A stretch of 34,191 nt of DNA from DATARH01 sp050246595 (GTDB lineage Bacteria > Pseudomonadota > Alphaproteobacteria > ATCC43930 > CGMCC-115725), in contig JBFWVT010000050.1 in the NCBI GenBank assembly GCA_050246595.1, positions 1-34,191 on the forward strand, given 5' to 3'. The notes under the pieces were generated by a model. That model was not told the origin of the DNA and ran no database searches. It worked only from the letters and a program-made list of their open reading frames with translations. This document shows positions 14,437 to 22,573 of the stretch, piece after piece. Numbering within the stretch: the first letter of the stretch is position 1; each line of letters starts with the position of its first letter. The position numbers and the translations under genes are program-made.

Positions 14437-15085
14437 CTAGCGTCGGGCCGCCACCAGCACCAACATCGGCCGCTCGCGCTCCTCGGCCAGTTCCGGTTTC
14501 GCGGCGATCTGCGTCTCGGTCGGGCAGAACTCCTCGACGTGCGAAATCGTAAAGCCGCTGCGGATCAAGTGGTTGAGCGTGGTGCCGAGGGTGCGGTGAT
14601 GCTTGACCACACCCTCGGCCAGCCAATCGACCGTCCGCGAACCTTCGACAAAATAGCCGTCAACCGGCCAAGTCTTGCGGCCCGAAGCGTCGATCGACCA
14701 TCCCGGATGCTTTGGCGTGGTGTAGACCGGATGCTCGGTCGAAAACACCAGATGCCCGCCGCGCACCAGAGCGCGCTGCACCGTCGCGAACAGCGTTGCG
14801 ATGTCCTCGACGTAGTGCAGGGCAAGCGAGCTGTATGCCAGATCGAAGGCGGATTCCGGCAGATCGAGCCGTTCGAGATCGGCCCTCACATAAGCGATCG
14901 CGGAGTCCGAAGCGACAGAACCAGCCAAAACCGCAGCCGAGATCGACGATGTTGCGACCCGTCATGTCCGGCAGCAGGGCGCGGAGCGCGGGCCATTCGG
15001 GCGCCCCGGCCAATCCTTCGACTGAACGGTCGAGACGGCTGTAGGCCGCGAAAAACTCCGGATGATCGTAGATATTCTGCGCCAT
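14437..15085 (-). pseudogene. Class I SAM methyltransferase broken by deletion and frameshift
   Basis: The N-terminal part (ATG at 15085, MAQNIYDHPEFFAAYSRLDR) runs through the SAM-binding motif I, IVDLGCGFGWFCR, and then loses frame near 14915. The rest continues in another frame: SAIAYVRADLERLDLPESAF, then LAYSSLALHYVEDI and GGHLVFSTEHPVYTTP, to the stop at 14437. Relatives have roughly 25-30 residues between these halves, including the acidic strand-2 motif (G-x-D-x-S); here that stretch is missing. A non-triplet deletion therefore removed the SAM-contacting acidic residue and shifted the frame. An assembly error is the alternative. Confidence 0.75.
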
Positions 15086-15100
15086 GACTGCCCGGCAGTC
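15086..15100. repeat. 15-bp palindrome at the 5' end of the methyltransferase pseudogene
   Basis: GACTGCC-C-GGCAGTC is a perfect palindrome around a central C, abutting the methyltransferase ATG and lying 47 bp past the rho stop. It covers that gene's ribosome binding position. It could be a rho transcript terminator or an operator. Confidence 0.45.
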
Positions 15101-15147
15101 ACGCGCTATCGCGGGAACGCCTGACGACGATTTTCCGAGACCTCGGA

Positions 15148-16404
15148 TCAGGTGTTCATGGCGTCGAAGAACTCGGAATTGTTCTTCGATTCCTTGAGTT
15201 TCGCGATCAGGAATTCGAGACCGTCGGCGGTGCCCATCGGCATCAGCACGCGGCGCAACACCCACATCTTGGACAGGACGCCGCGATCGACCAGCAATTC
15301 CTCCTTGCGGGTGCCGGATTTGGTGATATCGAGCGCCGGGAAGGTGCGCTTGTCGGCGACCTTGCGGTCGAGCACGATTTCCGAATTGCCGGTGCCCTTG
15401 AACTCTTCGAAGATTACCTCGTCCATGCGCGAGCCGGTGTCGATCAGCGCGGTGGCGATGATCGTCAGCGAGCCGCCTTCCTCGATGTTGCGCGCCGCGC
15501 CGAAAAACCGCTTTGGCCGCTGCAAGGCGTTGGCGTCGACACCGCCGGTCAGGACCTTGCCCGAAGACGGCACGACCGTGTTGTAGGCGCGCGCCAGACG
15601 GGTGATCGAATCGAGCAGGATCACGACATCGCGCTTGTGTTCGACAAGGCGCTTGGCCTTCTCGATGACCATCTCGGCGACTTGGACGTGCCGCGTCGCC
15701 GGCTCGTCGAAAGTCGAGCTGACGACCTCGCCCTTGACCGAGCGGGCCATGTCGGTGACTTCCTCGGGCCGCTCGTCGATCAGCAGCACGATCAGATAGA
15801 CTTCGGGGTGGTTGCGCGCCAGCGCGTGCGCGATGTTCTGCAACATCACGGTCTTGCCGGTGCGCGGCGGCGACACGATCAAGGCGCGCTGACCCTTGCC
15901 GAGCGGGGTAATCAGATCGAGCACCCTTGTCGTCAGATCGCGCCGGCTCGGATCGTCCAGTTCGAGCTGGATCTTCTCCTCGGGATAGAGCGGCGTCAGA
16001 TTGTCGAAATTGATCCGGTGACGCAGCCGGTCGGGTTCCTCGAAATTGATGCGGTTGATCTTGACCAGCGCGAAATAGCGCTCGCCGTCGCGCGGCGAGC
16101 GGATCTGGCCTTCGACCGTGTCGCCGGTGCGCAGCCCGAAGCGCCTGACCTGGTTCGGGCTGACATAGATATCGTCGGGACCGGGCAGATAGTTCGCCTC
16201 CGGCGAACGCAGAAAACCGAACCCGTCCGACAGGACTTCGAGAACGCCGTCGCCGGTGATCGGCACATCGTTCTCGGCGAGCTGCTTCAGGACCGTGAAC
16301 ATCATGTCCTGTTTGCGCAGCGAGGAGGCGTTCTCGATCTCTAGCTCTTCGGCAAAGGCCAAGAGTTCGGCCGGGGACTTCCGCTTCAGTTCCTGGAGGT
16401 TCAT
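15148..16404 (-). CDS. rho: Transcription termination factor Rho
   Basis: A 418-residue hexameric RNA helicase, full family length. The N-terminal helical Rho-N domain (MNLQELKRKSPAELLAFAEE) precedes the cold-shock-like RNA-binding domain (about 48-120; DGFGFLRSPEANYLPGPDDIYVS in two runs). The ATPase domain has P-loop PPRTGKT at 179-185, the catalytic region LIDERPEEVTDMARSV, Walker B VVILLDSITRLARAYN, and the R-loop near GVDANALQRPKRFFGAARNI. ATG at 16404. It is last in the leftward series hemE-hemH-hemJ-rho, after a 216-bp gap that may carry its own promoter and leader; rho is commonly autoregulated. Confidence 0.98.
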   Translation of the reverse strand: MNLQELKRKSPAELLAFAEELEIENASSLRKQDMMFTVLKQLAENDVPITGDGVLEVLSDGFGFLRSPEANYLPGPDDIYVSPNQVRRFGLRTGDTVEGQIRSPRDGERYFALVKINRINFEEPDRLRHRINFDNLTPLYPEEKIQLELDDPSRRDLTTRVLDLITPLGKGQRALIVSPPRTGKTVMLQNIAHALARNHPEVYLIVLLIDERPEEVTDMARSVKGEVVSSTFDEPATRHVQVAEMVIEKAKRLVEHKRDVVILLDSITRLARAYNTVVPSSGKVLTGGVDANALQRPKRFFGAARNIEEGGSLTIIATALIDTGSRMDEVIFEEFKGTGNSEIVLDRKVADKRTFPALDITKSGTRKEELLVDRGVLSKMWVLRRVLMPMGTADGLEFLIAKLKESKNNSEFFDAMNT

Positions 16405-16620
16405 CGTGGGTCGCGTTGCGAGAGAGGGGAGGCCCGTGCCGGCTCTTGGAGCGGGCGGTGCCGCCGGGAATCCGGTAACGACGGGAGGTTTTGAGGTCTG
16501 TCGGAAAGTATAAGGACCGGCTGGCGGTATCGGTTCCTTATCGGATCAAAATAGGCAAGTCAAACGGGATTGCAAGGGCTTGGTTTGCCAAGGTCTTGGT
16601 TTGGCCGCGCCGCCGCCCCC
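16405..16620 (-). promoter_or_regulatory. rho leader and probable promoter region
   Basis: The 216-bp gap between hemJ and rho is long for this compact block. On the minus strand it holds TTGACT (16563-16558) with a weak -10 TAAGGA 17 bp downstream (16540-16535), and a better -10-like TATACT (16512-16507) without a clear -35. These are candidates for a rho-specific promoter; neither is decisive. Confidence 0.35.
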
Positions 16621-17070
16621 TCAAAACGGTCTCAGGACGACGAGCAGCACGATCGCGATCATAAGGAGGGTCGGGATCTCGTTGACCATACGATAGAAAC
16701 GTGACGTGTTGGTGAACCTGCCGGTGACAAAATCGAGCCGCCAGCGCGCCAGTTTCACGTGAAACACGCTCAGCAGCAGCACCAGCGCGAGCTTTGTCCA
16801 GATCCAGCCCTGCCGCCAATCGACCGCGCCCGGCACCGCAAGCAGCAGACCGCCGAACGCGTAGGTCATCACGACGGCAGGCAGCATGATGCCGCGCAAC
16901 AGCCGCCGCTCCATGATTTCGAGCATCGCGGCGCGGCGCGAGCCGGGCGGCACGTCGGCGTGATAGACATAGAGCCGCGGCAGGTACAGCAGCCCCGCCA
17001 TCCAGGCGATGATCGCGATGATGTGCAGCGCCTTGAGCCAGGAGTAGGCGCCGGTCAGAAAACCGCTCAC
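16621..17070 (-). CDS. hemJ: Protoporphyrinogen oxidase HemJ
   Basis: A 149-residue inner-membrane protein of the HemJ (UPF0093) family, which oxidises protoporphyrinogen IX to protoporphyrin IX, the step before ferrochelatase. Four predicted helices lie at about 13-30, 57-78, 88-107 and 126-146. Conserved features include His16 in LKALHIIAIIAWMAGLLYLP, the R-L-Y-V-Y-H segment with His37, and Trp-Thr-Lys in helix 3. The start is GTG at 17070, 11 bp after the hemH stop, so it is probably cotranscribed with hemE and hemH. Confidence 0.93.
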   Translation of the reverse strand: MSGFLTGAYSWLKALHIIAIIAWMAGLLYLPRLYVYHADVPPGSRRAAMLEIMERRLLRGIMLPAVVMTYAFGGLLLAVPGAVDWRQGWIWTKLALVLLLSVFHVKLARWRLDFVTGRFTNTSRFYRMVNEIPTLLMIAIVLLVVLRPF

Positions 17071-17081
17071 GCCAACGCTGC

Positions 17082-18047
17082 TCAGACCGGTGCCGGCGGC
17101 GGCGCGCCGCGGACCAGATCGGCCAGCGCGGCGATAAAGCCGGGGTCGGCGCCGACGGTCGGCACGCGGCGGTAGGACGGGACACCGTGTTGCTGCGCGA
17201 CGTGGCGGTACTCGCGGTCGAGTTCGACCAGGGTCTCCGAGTGCTCCGAGACAAATGAGACCGGCACGACGATGACGCCGACCCGGTCGCTTCCGGCGCG
17301 GCGCAGCTCCTCATCGACCGAGGGTCCGGTCCAGGCGAGCGGGCCGACTCGGCTTTGATAGCACACGGTCGCGTCGATGCCCGGCCGGTCGAGCGCGCGC
17401 AGCAGCGCGGCGGCGGTTGTCGCGACCTCCTGCGGGTAGGGATCGCCCGACTTGACGATCCGCTCCGGCAGCCCGTGCGCGCTGAGCAGCAGCCGCACCG
17501 GATGCGGGTCGGCACGGGAAACGTCGAGCGCCTGCCGTGTCAGGTCCGCGAGCGCCGCGATAAAACCGGCTGCGTCAGGGTAGGAACGGACGCGGCGGGT
17601 CGCGGCGTCAAGACCCTGCCGGCTCGCCTCGCGCTCCCAGGCGGCAAAGGACGAAGCCGTCGTCGTCGTCGAAAACTGCGGATAAAGCGGCAGCAATACG
17701 ATCCCGTCGGGACCCCACTCTTTGACCGCGGACACCGCCGCCTCGGTCAGCGGGTGCCAGTAGCGCATCGCGACAAAGCAGCGGTGATCGGGGCCGAGTT
17801 CCCGTTCGAGCGCTTGCGCCTGCGCCTCGGTGTTGGCGAGAAGCGGCGAGGCGCCGCCGAGCCGGGCGTAAATCTGTCGGGCGGCGGGCGCCCGGCGCCC
17901 GGCGATCAGCGCCGCCAGCGGCAGCCGCAACGGCGCCGGCAGCCGGATGATCGCTCTGTCGCTGAACAGGTTGTAGAGAAACGGCCGCACCGAATCAGGC
18001 GAGTCCGGCCCGCCCAAATTCATCAGCACGACCGCGCGACGGATCAC
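17082..18047 (-). CDS. hemH: Ferrochelatase
   Basis: A 321-residue ferrochelatase, which inserts ferrous iron into protoporphyrin IX. Visible family features: the N-terminal VVLMNLGGPDSPDSVRPFL, LYPQFSTTTTASSF, the catalytic His strand LLLSAHGLPERIVKSGDPYP, CYQSRVGPLAWTGPS, and VVPVSFVSEHSETLVELD with the conserved Glu. The start is GTG at 18047, one base after the hemE stop (TAA-C-GTG), implying translational coupling; the longer frame upstream is only a shadow of hemE. Order hemE-hemH-hemJ groups the last steps of haem synthesis except HemF/HemN. Confidence 0.95.
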   Translation of the reverse strand: MIRRAVVLMNLGGPDSPDSVRPFLYNLFSDRAIIRLPAPLRLPLAALIAGRRAPAARQIYARLGGASPLLANTEAQAQALERELGPDHRCFVAMRYWHPLTEAAVSAVKEWGPDGIVLLPLYPQFSTTTTASSFAAWEREASRQGLDAATRRVRSYPDAAGFIAALADLTRQALDVSRADPHPVRLLLSAHGLPERIVKSGDPYPQEVATTAAALLRALDRPGIDATVCYQSRVGPLAWTGPSVDEELRRAGSDRVGVIVVPVSFVSEHSETLVELDREYRHVAQQHGVPSYRRVPTVGADPGFIAALADLVRGAPPPAPV

Positions 18048-18048
18048 G

Positions 18049-19122
18049 TTAGCCCACGCCGTCCCGTGTCGGGGCAAGGGGCTCGGCCAGCAGCGCGGCG
18101 AGCGCGGCGACGTGTTCCGGCGGCGTCTGCGGCAGAATACCGTGTCCGAGATTGAATACAAACGACCCGCCCCCGAGCGCCCCGCGGATTTCGGCGATCG
18201 CCCTCGCCATCGCCGCGCCGCCGACCAGCAGCGCGATCGGATCGAGACTGCCCTGCACGGCGAGACGCGGTTGCAGCCTATCGCGCGCGAAACCCAGCGG
18301 CACGGTCGTATCGAGCGCGACCGCATCAACGTCGCTTTCCGCCGCATAGCGCTCGTAGAGCAGTCCGGCACCGCGCGGAAACCCGATCACCGGAACGGCA
18401 GGAAACTCTCTCTTGAGCGCGGCGGCGATCCGCCGGGTCGGCGCGATGACCCAGGTCTCGAACTCGCGTTCCGGCAGGATTCCGGCCCAACTGTCGAAGA
18501 GCTGTACGGCTTCCGCCCCCGCCGCGATCTGCCGGGACAGATAGGTGATGGTCGCCTCGGCGATCAGCCCGATCAGCGCGGCAAACCCTGGCGCATCGCG
18601 ATAGGCCCAGCTCCGGGTCAGCCGGAAATCGCGGCTCGCGCCGCCTTCGACCATATAGGTCGCGACGGTCCACGGCGCCCCGGCGAACCCGATCAGCGCC
18701 GTCCCGTCCGGCAGGTCGCGGCGTACGCGGCGCACGGTCTCGTAAACCGGGTCGAGCGCCGCAAACCCGGCAAGGCCGAGCCGCCCGATGCCGCCGCTCT
18801 CGTCGAGCCGGTCGAGCGCCGGGCCGTCCTCGCCGAATTCGAGCTTCTGCCCAAGCGCCTGCGCGATCAGCAGGATATCGGCGAACAGGATCGCCGCATC
18901 CATGCCAAAGCGGCGTACCGGCTGGAGGGTCGCCTCGGCGGCCAGATCGGGGGTCAGACAGAACTCGACAAAACCGCCGGCCCGTGCGCGCAACGCCCGA
19001 TATTCCGGCAGGTAGCGCCCGGCCTGGCGCATCAGCCACCACGGCGGCCGGTCAAACGCTTCTCCGGCGAGCGCGCGAAGCAGTTTCTTGGTCTGCCCCC
19101 CATCGGCATATCCACTGGGCAT
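18049..19122 (-). CDS. hemE: Uroporphyrinogen decarboxylase
   Basis: A 357-residue TIM-barrel enzyme that removes four acetate carboxyls from uroporphyrinogen III to give coproporphyrinogen III. The family signature WWLMRQAGRYLPEYR sits at 28-42, the active-site Asp in ILFADILLIAQ (Asp82), GAPWTVATYMVEGG follows, then LFDSWAGILPEREFE and NLGHGILPQTPPE. ATG at 19122 has a GCAGG-type site about 5 nt upstream. It reads away from the predicted origin immediately to its right, as in Caulobacter and Rickettsia. Confidence 0.96.
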   Translation of the reverse strand: MPSGYADGGQTKKLLRALAGEAFDRPPWWLMRQAGRYLPEYRALRARAGGFVEFCLTPDLAAEATLQPVRRFGMDAAILFADILLIAQALGQKLEFGEDGPALDRLDESGGIGRLGLAGFAALDPVYETVRRVRRDLPDGTALIGFAGAPWTVATYMVEGGASRDFRLTRSWAYRDAPGFAALIGLIAEATITYLSRQIAAGAEAVQLFDSWAGILPEREFETWVIAPTRRIAAALKREFPAVPVIGFPRGAGLLYERYAAESDVDAVALDTTVPLGFARDRLQPRLAVQGSLDPIALLVGGAAMARAIAEIRGALGGGSFVFNLGHGILPQTPPEHVAALAALLAEPLAPTRDGVG

Positions 19123-19596
19123 CCGACCTGCTCTACTATCTCTGATTCTTAAGAATCCTTAGGAAGATGTAGTGGTAGATGGAGGTACGGAAAGCGGGGA
19201 TGAAAATTTATCCCGAGTTTTATACACCGGGCGGACCGTCCGCTTCCGAGCCGCGCGCGGTTCGCCGAGAGGCCGGGAATCGGCGGCGGATTCAGGTCTT
19301 TAGCCCCGGGCGGTATCGGGTATAAAGGCGGTGACGGCACGCGTCCGGAGAAGTGTTCCACAATCCGCCGGGAGTCGGGACAGAGTGGATTTTGCCGCTG
19401 GTAATCGTCGGCGCGAGAAAACCGGAGCGGGGATCGAATCGCGGTCGAACAATTTTACCTCCGCTTTTCCCCGCTGCCGGCCAATTGATCCACAGAGGAT
19501 CGGGGGCATCCCGGTAACGGCGGCGTCCGCGGGTGACGATCGCTCCGGATACCGCGCCGGTCCCGCACGCGCCCGACCCGCAGGCAAGAGGGCGCG
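19123..19596. other. oriC: Predicted chromosomal replication origin (oriC)
   Basis: A 474-bp gap between the divergent hemE and ppsR genes, the position of the origin in Caulobacter and Rickettsia. DnaA-box-like sites on the plus strand: TTATCCCGA (19208-19216), TTATACACC (19220-19228), TGTTCCACA (19354-19362) and TGATCCACA (19486-19494). The last equals the Caulobacter G-box. An A+T-rich patch (about 19200-19228) overlaps the first two sites and could be the unwinding element. Flanking genes all read away from the gap. No perfect TTATCCACA is present and GC skew could not be computed. Confidence 0.72.
19144..19157. promoter_or_regulatory. 14-bp perfect palindrome next to hemE
   Basis: GATTCTTAAGAATC is a perfect palindrome 21 bp upstream of the hemE start, at the left end of the predicted origin. 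It could be an operator for hemE or a protein site in the origin. A TTAA...TTAG pair here has a 6-bp spacer, so it is not a proper CtrA site (TTAA-N7-TTAA). Confidence 0.4.
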
Positions 19597-20421
19597 ATGG
19601 CGCTGACCGAATTTCATCTGCATCTCGTTTCCGATTCGACCGGGGACACCGTGCATTCGGTGGCGCGCGCCTGTCTGGTGCAGTTCGACGAGACGCAGGC
19701 CATCGAACACGTCTGGAGCATGGTGCGCACCCGCGCCCAGATCGAACGGGTCGTCGCCGGGATCGAGAAATATCCCGGCGTCGTCCTGTTCACGATGGTC
19801 AACGAGGCGCTGCGGCAGATTTTGCAGGATGGCTGCCGCCGGTTGCAGGTCCCGGCGATCCCGGTGCTCGACCCGGTGCTCGGGGCGTTCGCCTCCTATC
19901 TCGGGCGCGAGAGCCGCGGGTTGCCCGGCAAGCAGCATTTGCTCGACAACGAGTATTTCGCGCGCATCGACGCGATGACCTTTGCGATCAACCATGATGA
20001 CGGCCAGTCGCCGTGGGGCATCAACGACGCCGATGTCTGTCTCGTCGGCGTGTCGCGGAGTTCGAAAACACCGACCTGCCTGTATCTCGCCAATCGCGGG
20101 ATCAAGGCCGCCAACGTACCGTTCGTGCCGGGCATTCCGCTGCCCCAGGAATTGCTGAAAGCCGACAAGCCGCTGATCGTCGGGCTGACCAACGACCCGG
20201 AACGGCTGATCCATTTGCGCCGCAACCGGCTGAGCCTGCTCGACCACGATCAGGCGACCGATTACACCGATCTCGAAGCGGTGCGCACCGAGGTGCGCGA
20301 GGCGCGGCGCGTCTTTGCGCAGTACCATTGGCCGGTCATCGATGTGACCCGACGGTCGATCGAGGAGACCGCCTCCTCGATCTACAAGCTGCTAATGCGC
20401 CGTCATGGCGCCGCCGCCTGA
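19597..20421 (+). CDS. ppsR: Pyruvate,phosphate dikinase/PEP synthase regulatory protein (DUF299)
   Basis: A 274-residue bifunctional kinase/pyrophosphorylase that switches PPDK or PEP synthase on and off by reversible Thr phosphorylation. Family landmarks: LHLVSDSTGDTVHSVARA near the start, the P-loop-like GVSRSSKTPT at 151-160, and LANRGIKAANVPFVPG just after it. DPERLIHLRRNRL follows. ATG at 19597 is the first good start after the origin-like gap. This family corresponds to the RP001-type gene flanking hemE at alphaproteobacterial origins. Its 3' end overlaps maf by 17 bp. Confidence 0.93.
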   Translation: MALTEFHLHLVSDSTGDTVHSVARACLVQFDETQAIEHVWSMVRTRAQIERVVAGIEKYPGVVLFTMVNEALRQILQDGCRRLQVPAIPVLDPVLGAFASYLGRESRGLPGKQHLLDNEYFARIDAMTFAINHDDGQSPWGINDADVCLVGVSRSSKTPTCLYLANRGIKAANVPFVPGIPLPQELLKADKPLIVGLTNDPERLIHLRRNRLSLLDHDQATDYTDLEAVRTEVREARRVFAQYHWPVIDVTRRSIEETASSIYKLLMRRHGAAA

Positions 20422-21028
20422 GACCGGGCCGTCCGAGCGGCTGGTTCTCGCCTCGGCCAGTACGGCGCGCGCGGCGCTGCTGCGGGCGGCGGCGGTCGAT
20501 GTCGCGACCGAGCCGGCCGCGATCGACGAGGCCGCAATCAAGCAGGAGGCGCGGCGGAATGGCGAATCGGCGATCGGCGTTGCGACTATCCTGGCGACCG
20601 AGAAGGCCCGCACCGTGTCGCTTCGCGACCCCGATTCGCTGGTCATCGGTGCCGACCAGGTACTCGCCTGCGGTACGACATGGTTCGACAAGCCGCGCGA
20701 TCTCGGCGAGGCGCGAGAGCAGCTTCGGAGCCTGCGCGGCCGCACGCATGTTCTCGCGACCGCGGTCTGCGCCGCGCAGGCCGGGGTTCCGGTCTGGCGG
20801 GCGACCAGCGCTCCCGAACTGACGATGCGCCGGTTCAGCGACAAATTCCTCGATGCGTATCTGGCCGCGGAGAGCGACGCGCTGCTCTCCTCGGTTGGCG
20901 CCTATCGTCTGGAGGGACGCGGGGTTCAGCTGTTTTCAAGAATCAGCGGCGACTATTTCGCGATACTGGGCTTGCCGCTTGTCGAGCTTCTTGGTTTTTT
21001 GCGCGAACGCGGCAAGCTGGCGACCTGA
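20405..21028 (+). CDS. maf: Maf-family nucleoside triphosphate pyrophosphatase
   Basis: A 207-residue Maf-like protein, which hydrolyses non-canonical nucleoside triphosphates to monophosphates (nucleotide-pool cleaning). It has the N-terminal LVLASASTARAALLRAA (family S-x-S-x-R-R; here the double Arg is only partly kept), IGADQVLA with Asp84 as the likely metal ligand, KPRDLGEAREQLRSLRGRTH, and the C-terminal ISGDYFAILGLPLVELLGFL. Substrate subclass (YhdE or YceF type) is not decided. ATG at 20405 overlaps the ppsR stop region by 17 bp. aroE follows 26 bp later. Confidence 0.9.
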   Translation: MAPPPETGPSERLVLASASTARAALLRAAAVDVATEPAAIDEAAIKQEARRNGESAIGVATILATEKARTVSLRDPDSLVIGADQVLACGTTWFDKPRDLGEAREQLRSLRGRTHVLATAVCAAQAGVPVWRATSAPELTMRRFSDKFLDAYLAAESDALLSSVGAYRLEGRGVQLFSRISGDYFAILGLPLVELLGFLRERGKLAT

Positions 21029-21054
21029 GCGGAGAAATTCGACAAGGTGCGGCG

Positions 21055-21930
21055 ATGAGAATTACCGGTCGGACGAGGCTTGCCGGGATCATGGGCTGGC
21101 CGGTTTCGCATTCGCGCTCGCCGGCGCTGCACAATTTCTGGCTCGACGAGCACGGCATCGACGGCGTCTACGTGCCGCTGCCGGTGCAGCCCGAGAATTT
21201 GGAGCGGGCGCTGCGCGCGCTGCCGGCGCTCGGTTTCCGCGGGTGCAATCTGACCTTGCCGCACAAGGAGGCAGCGCTCGCGATCGTCGATAAGGTCGAT
21301 CCGCTGGCAAGCCGCATCGGCGCGGTCAACACGGTCATCGTGATGCCGGACGGGTCGCTTGAAGCAAGCAATACCGATGCGTTCGGGTTCCGCGAGAATT
21401 TGCGGGACTGCGCGCCGGATTGGCGCTCGGCTTCCGAGGCGGCGGTGGTGCTCGGGGCCGGCGGCTCCGCCCGCGCCGTGACCGCGGCGCTGACCGAGCT
21501 GCGGGTTCCCGAGATCCGGCTCGTCAACCGGACGGCGGAGCGGGCCGAGACGCTGGCGCGCGATCTCGGCGGACCGCGAGGCGGAACCGGGACGCGCATC
21601 TCCGTCCACCCGTGGGAGGCGCGCGATGAAGTGCTCGCCGGCGCGGGTCTGCTGGTCAACACGACGAGCCTCGGCATGACCGGCGCGCCGGAGCTGACGA
21701 TCGACCTGTCGCTTCTGCCGCTCGCCGCCGTCGTCGTCGATATCGTCTATGTCCCGCTCGACACAAAGCTGCTGACCGCGGCGCGGCGGCGCGGCAACCG
21801 CACCGTCGACGGGCTCGGCATGCTGCTGCACCAGGGACGCCCCGGCTTTGAGGCGTGGTTCGGAACTCCGGTGCGGGTGACGCGCGAACTGCGCGCGGCG
21901 GTGCTGACGACGCTGGTCGGGCCGCGGTAG
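21055..21930 (+). CDS. aroE: Shikimate dehydrogenase
   Basis: A 291-residue NADP-dependent enzyme reducing 3-dehydroshikimate to shikimate in aromatic amino-acid synthesis. Substrate-site motifs: GWPVSHSRSPALHNFW (14-29), GCNLTLPHKEAA with catalytic Lys71, GAVNTV and NTDAFGF with Asp108. The Rossmann P-loop VLGAGGSARAV (about 131-141) and NRTAERAE cofactor-selecting strand follow, then NTTSLGM and DGLGMLLHQGRPGFEAW. ATG at 21055. It sits between maf and coaE in one rightward transcript; the coaE GTG begins 7 bp after its stop. Confidence 0.97.
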   Translation: MRITGRTRLAGIMGWPVSHSRSPALHNFWLDEHGIDGVYVPLPVQPENLERALRALPALGFRGCNLTLPHKEAALAIVDKVDPLASRIGAVNTVIVMPDGSLEASNTDAFGFRENLRDCAPDWRSASEAAVVLGAGGSARAVTAALTELRVPEIRLVNRTAERAETLARDLGGPRGGTGTRISVHPWEARDEVLAGAGLLVNTTSLGMTGAPELTIDLSLLPLAAVVVDIVYVPLDTKLLTAARRRGNRTVDGLGMLLHQGRPGFEAWFGTPVRVTRELRAAVLTTLVGPR

Positions 21931-21937
21931 GTCCGAA

Positions 21938-22573
21938 GTGATCGTTCTCGGTCTGACCGGCTCGATCGGCATGGGCAAGAGCACCGCCGCCGGCATGCTG
22001 CGGCGGCTTGGCGTTCCGCTGTTCGACGCCGACGCCGTCGTGCATCGGCTGCTGGGGCCGGGCGGCGGCGCGGTGGGGGCTGTCGAGGCGCTGTTTCCCG
22101 GCGTGCGCGACGAAACCGGCGCGATCGACCGGCGCCGGGTCGGACAGCGCGTCTTTGGCGACCCGGCGGCGCTGCGGCGGCTTGAAGCAATCCTGCACCC
22201 GATGGTGCGCCAAGCCGAACGGCGTTTTGTCAGACAGGCGCGGGCCCGCCGCGAAAAGCTTGTCGTGCTCGATATCCCGCTGCTGTACGAGACCGGAGCG
22301 CCCGACCGCGTTGACTATGTGCTCGTCGTCTCGGCGCCGGCGCGGGTGCAGCGCGAGCGGGTGATGCGCCGCCCCGGCATGACCGAAAACCGCTTCCAGA
22401 GCATTCTGCGCGCGCAGATGCCGGATCGTGAGAAGCGCCGGCGCGCCGATTTTGTCGTGCCGACCGGACTTGGGCGCGGTCTGACGTTTCGCCGGTTGCG
22501 GCGGGTCGTCGCCGAGCTGCGGCGGGACCAAGCCGCTCGCCGGGGAGGAGGGAGGCGATGCGCGAGATTGTGA
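21938..22573 (+). CDS. coaE: Dephospho-CoA kinase
   Basis: A 211-residue P-loop kinase carrying out the last step of coenzyme A synthesis (phosphorylation of the ribose 3' hydroxyl of dephospho-CoA). The N-terminus MIVLGLTGSIGMGKSTAAGM holds the P-loop (5-16); FDADAVVHRLL, the lid region and VLDIPLLYETGAPDRVDYVL (two overlapping family motifs) follow. The start is GTG at 21938, 7 bp after aroE. The last residues are Arg/Gly-rich because the frame runs into the strong ribosome binding site of dnaQ, which it overlaps by 16 bp. Confidence 0.95.
   Translation: MIVLGLTGSIGMGKSTAAGMLRRLGVPLFDADAVVHRLLGPGGGAVGAVEALFPGVRDETGAIDRRRVGQRVFGDPAALRRLEAILHPMVRQAERRFVRQARARREKLVVLDIPLLYETGAPDRVDYVLVVSAPARVQRERVMRRPGMTENRFQSILRAQMPDREKRRRADFVVPTGLGRGLTFRRLRRVVAELRRDQAARRGGGRRCARL

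Noticed and set aside
18112..19152. 346-codon plus-strand ORF opposite hemE
   Set aside because: Antisense shadow of hemE, which has clear catalytic motifs.
19150..19164. CtrA-type site TTAA...TTAG near hemE
   Set aside because: The spacer is 6 bp and the second half is imperfect; the known site needs TTAA-N7-TTAA.
19300..20328. 342-codon minus-strand ORF crossing the origin-like gap and ppsR
   Set aside because: Antisense shadow of ppsR extended into non-coding DNA; no ribosome binding site or family motif.
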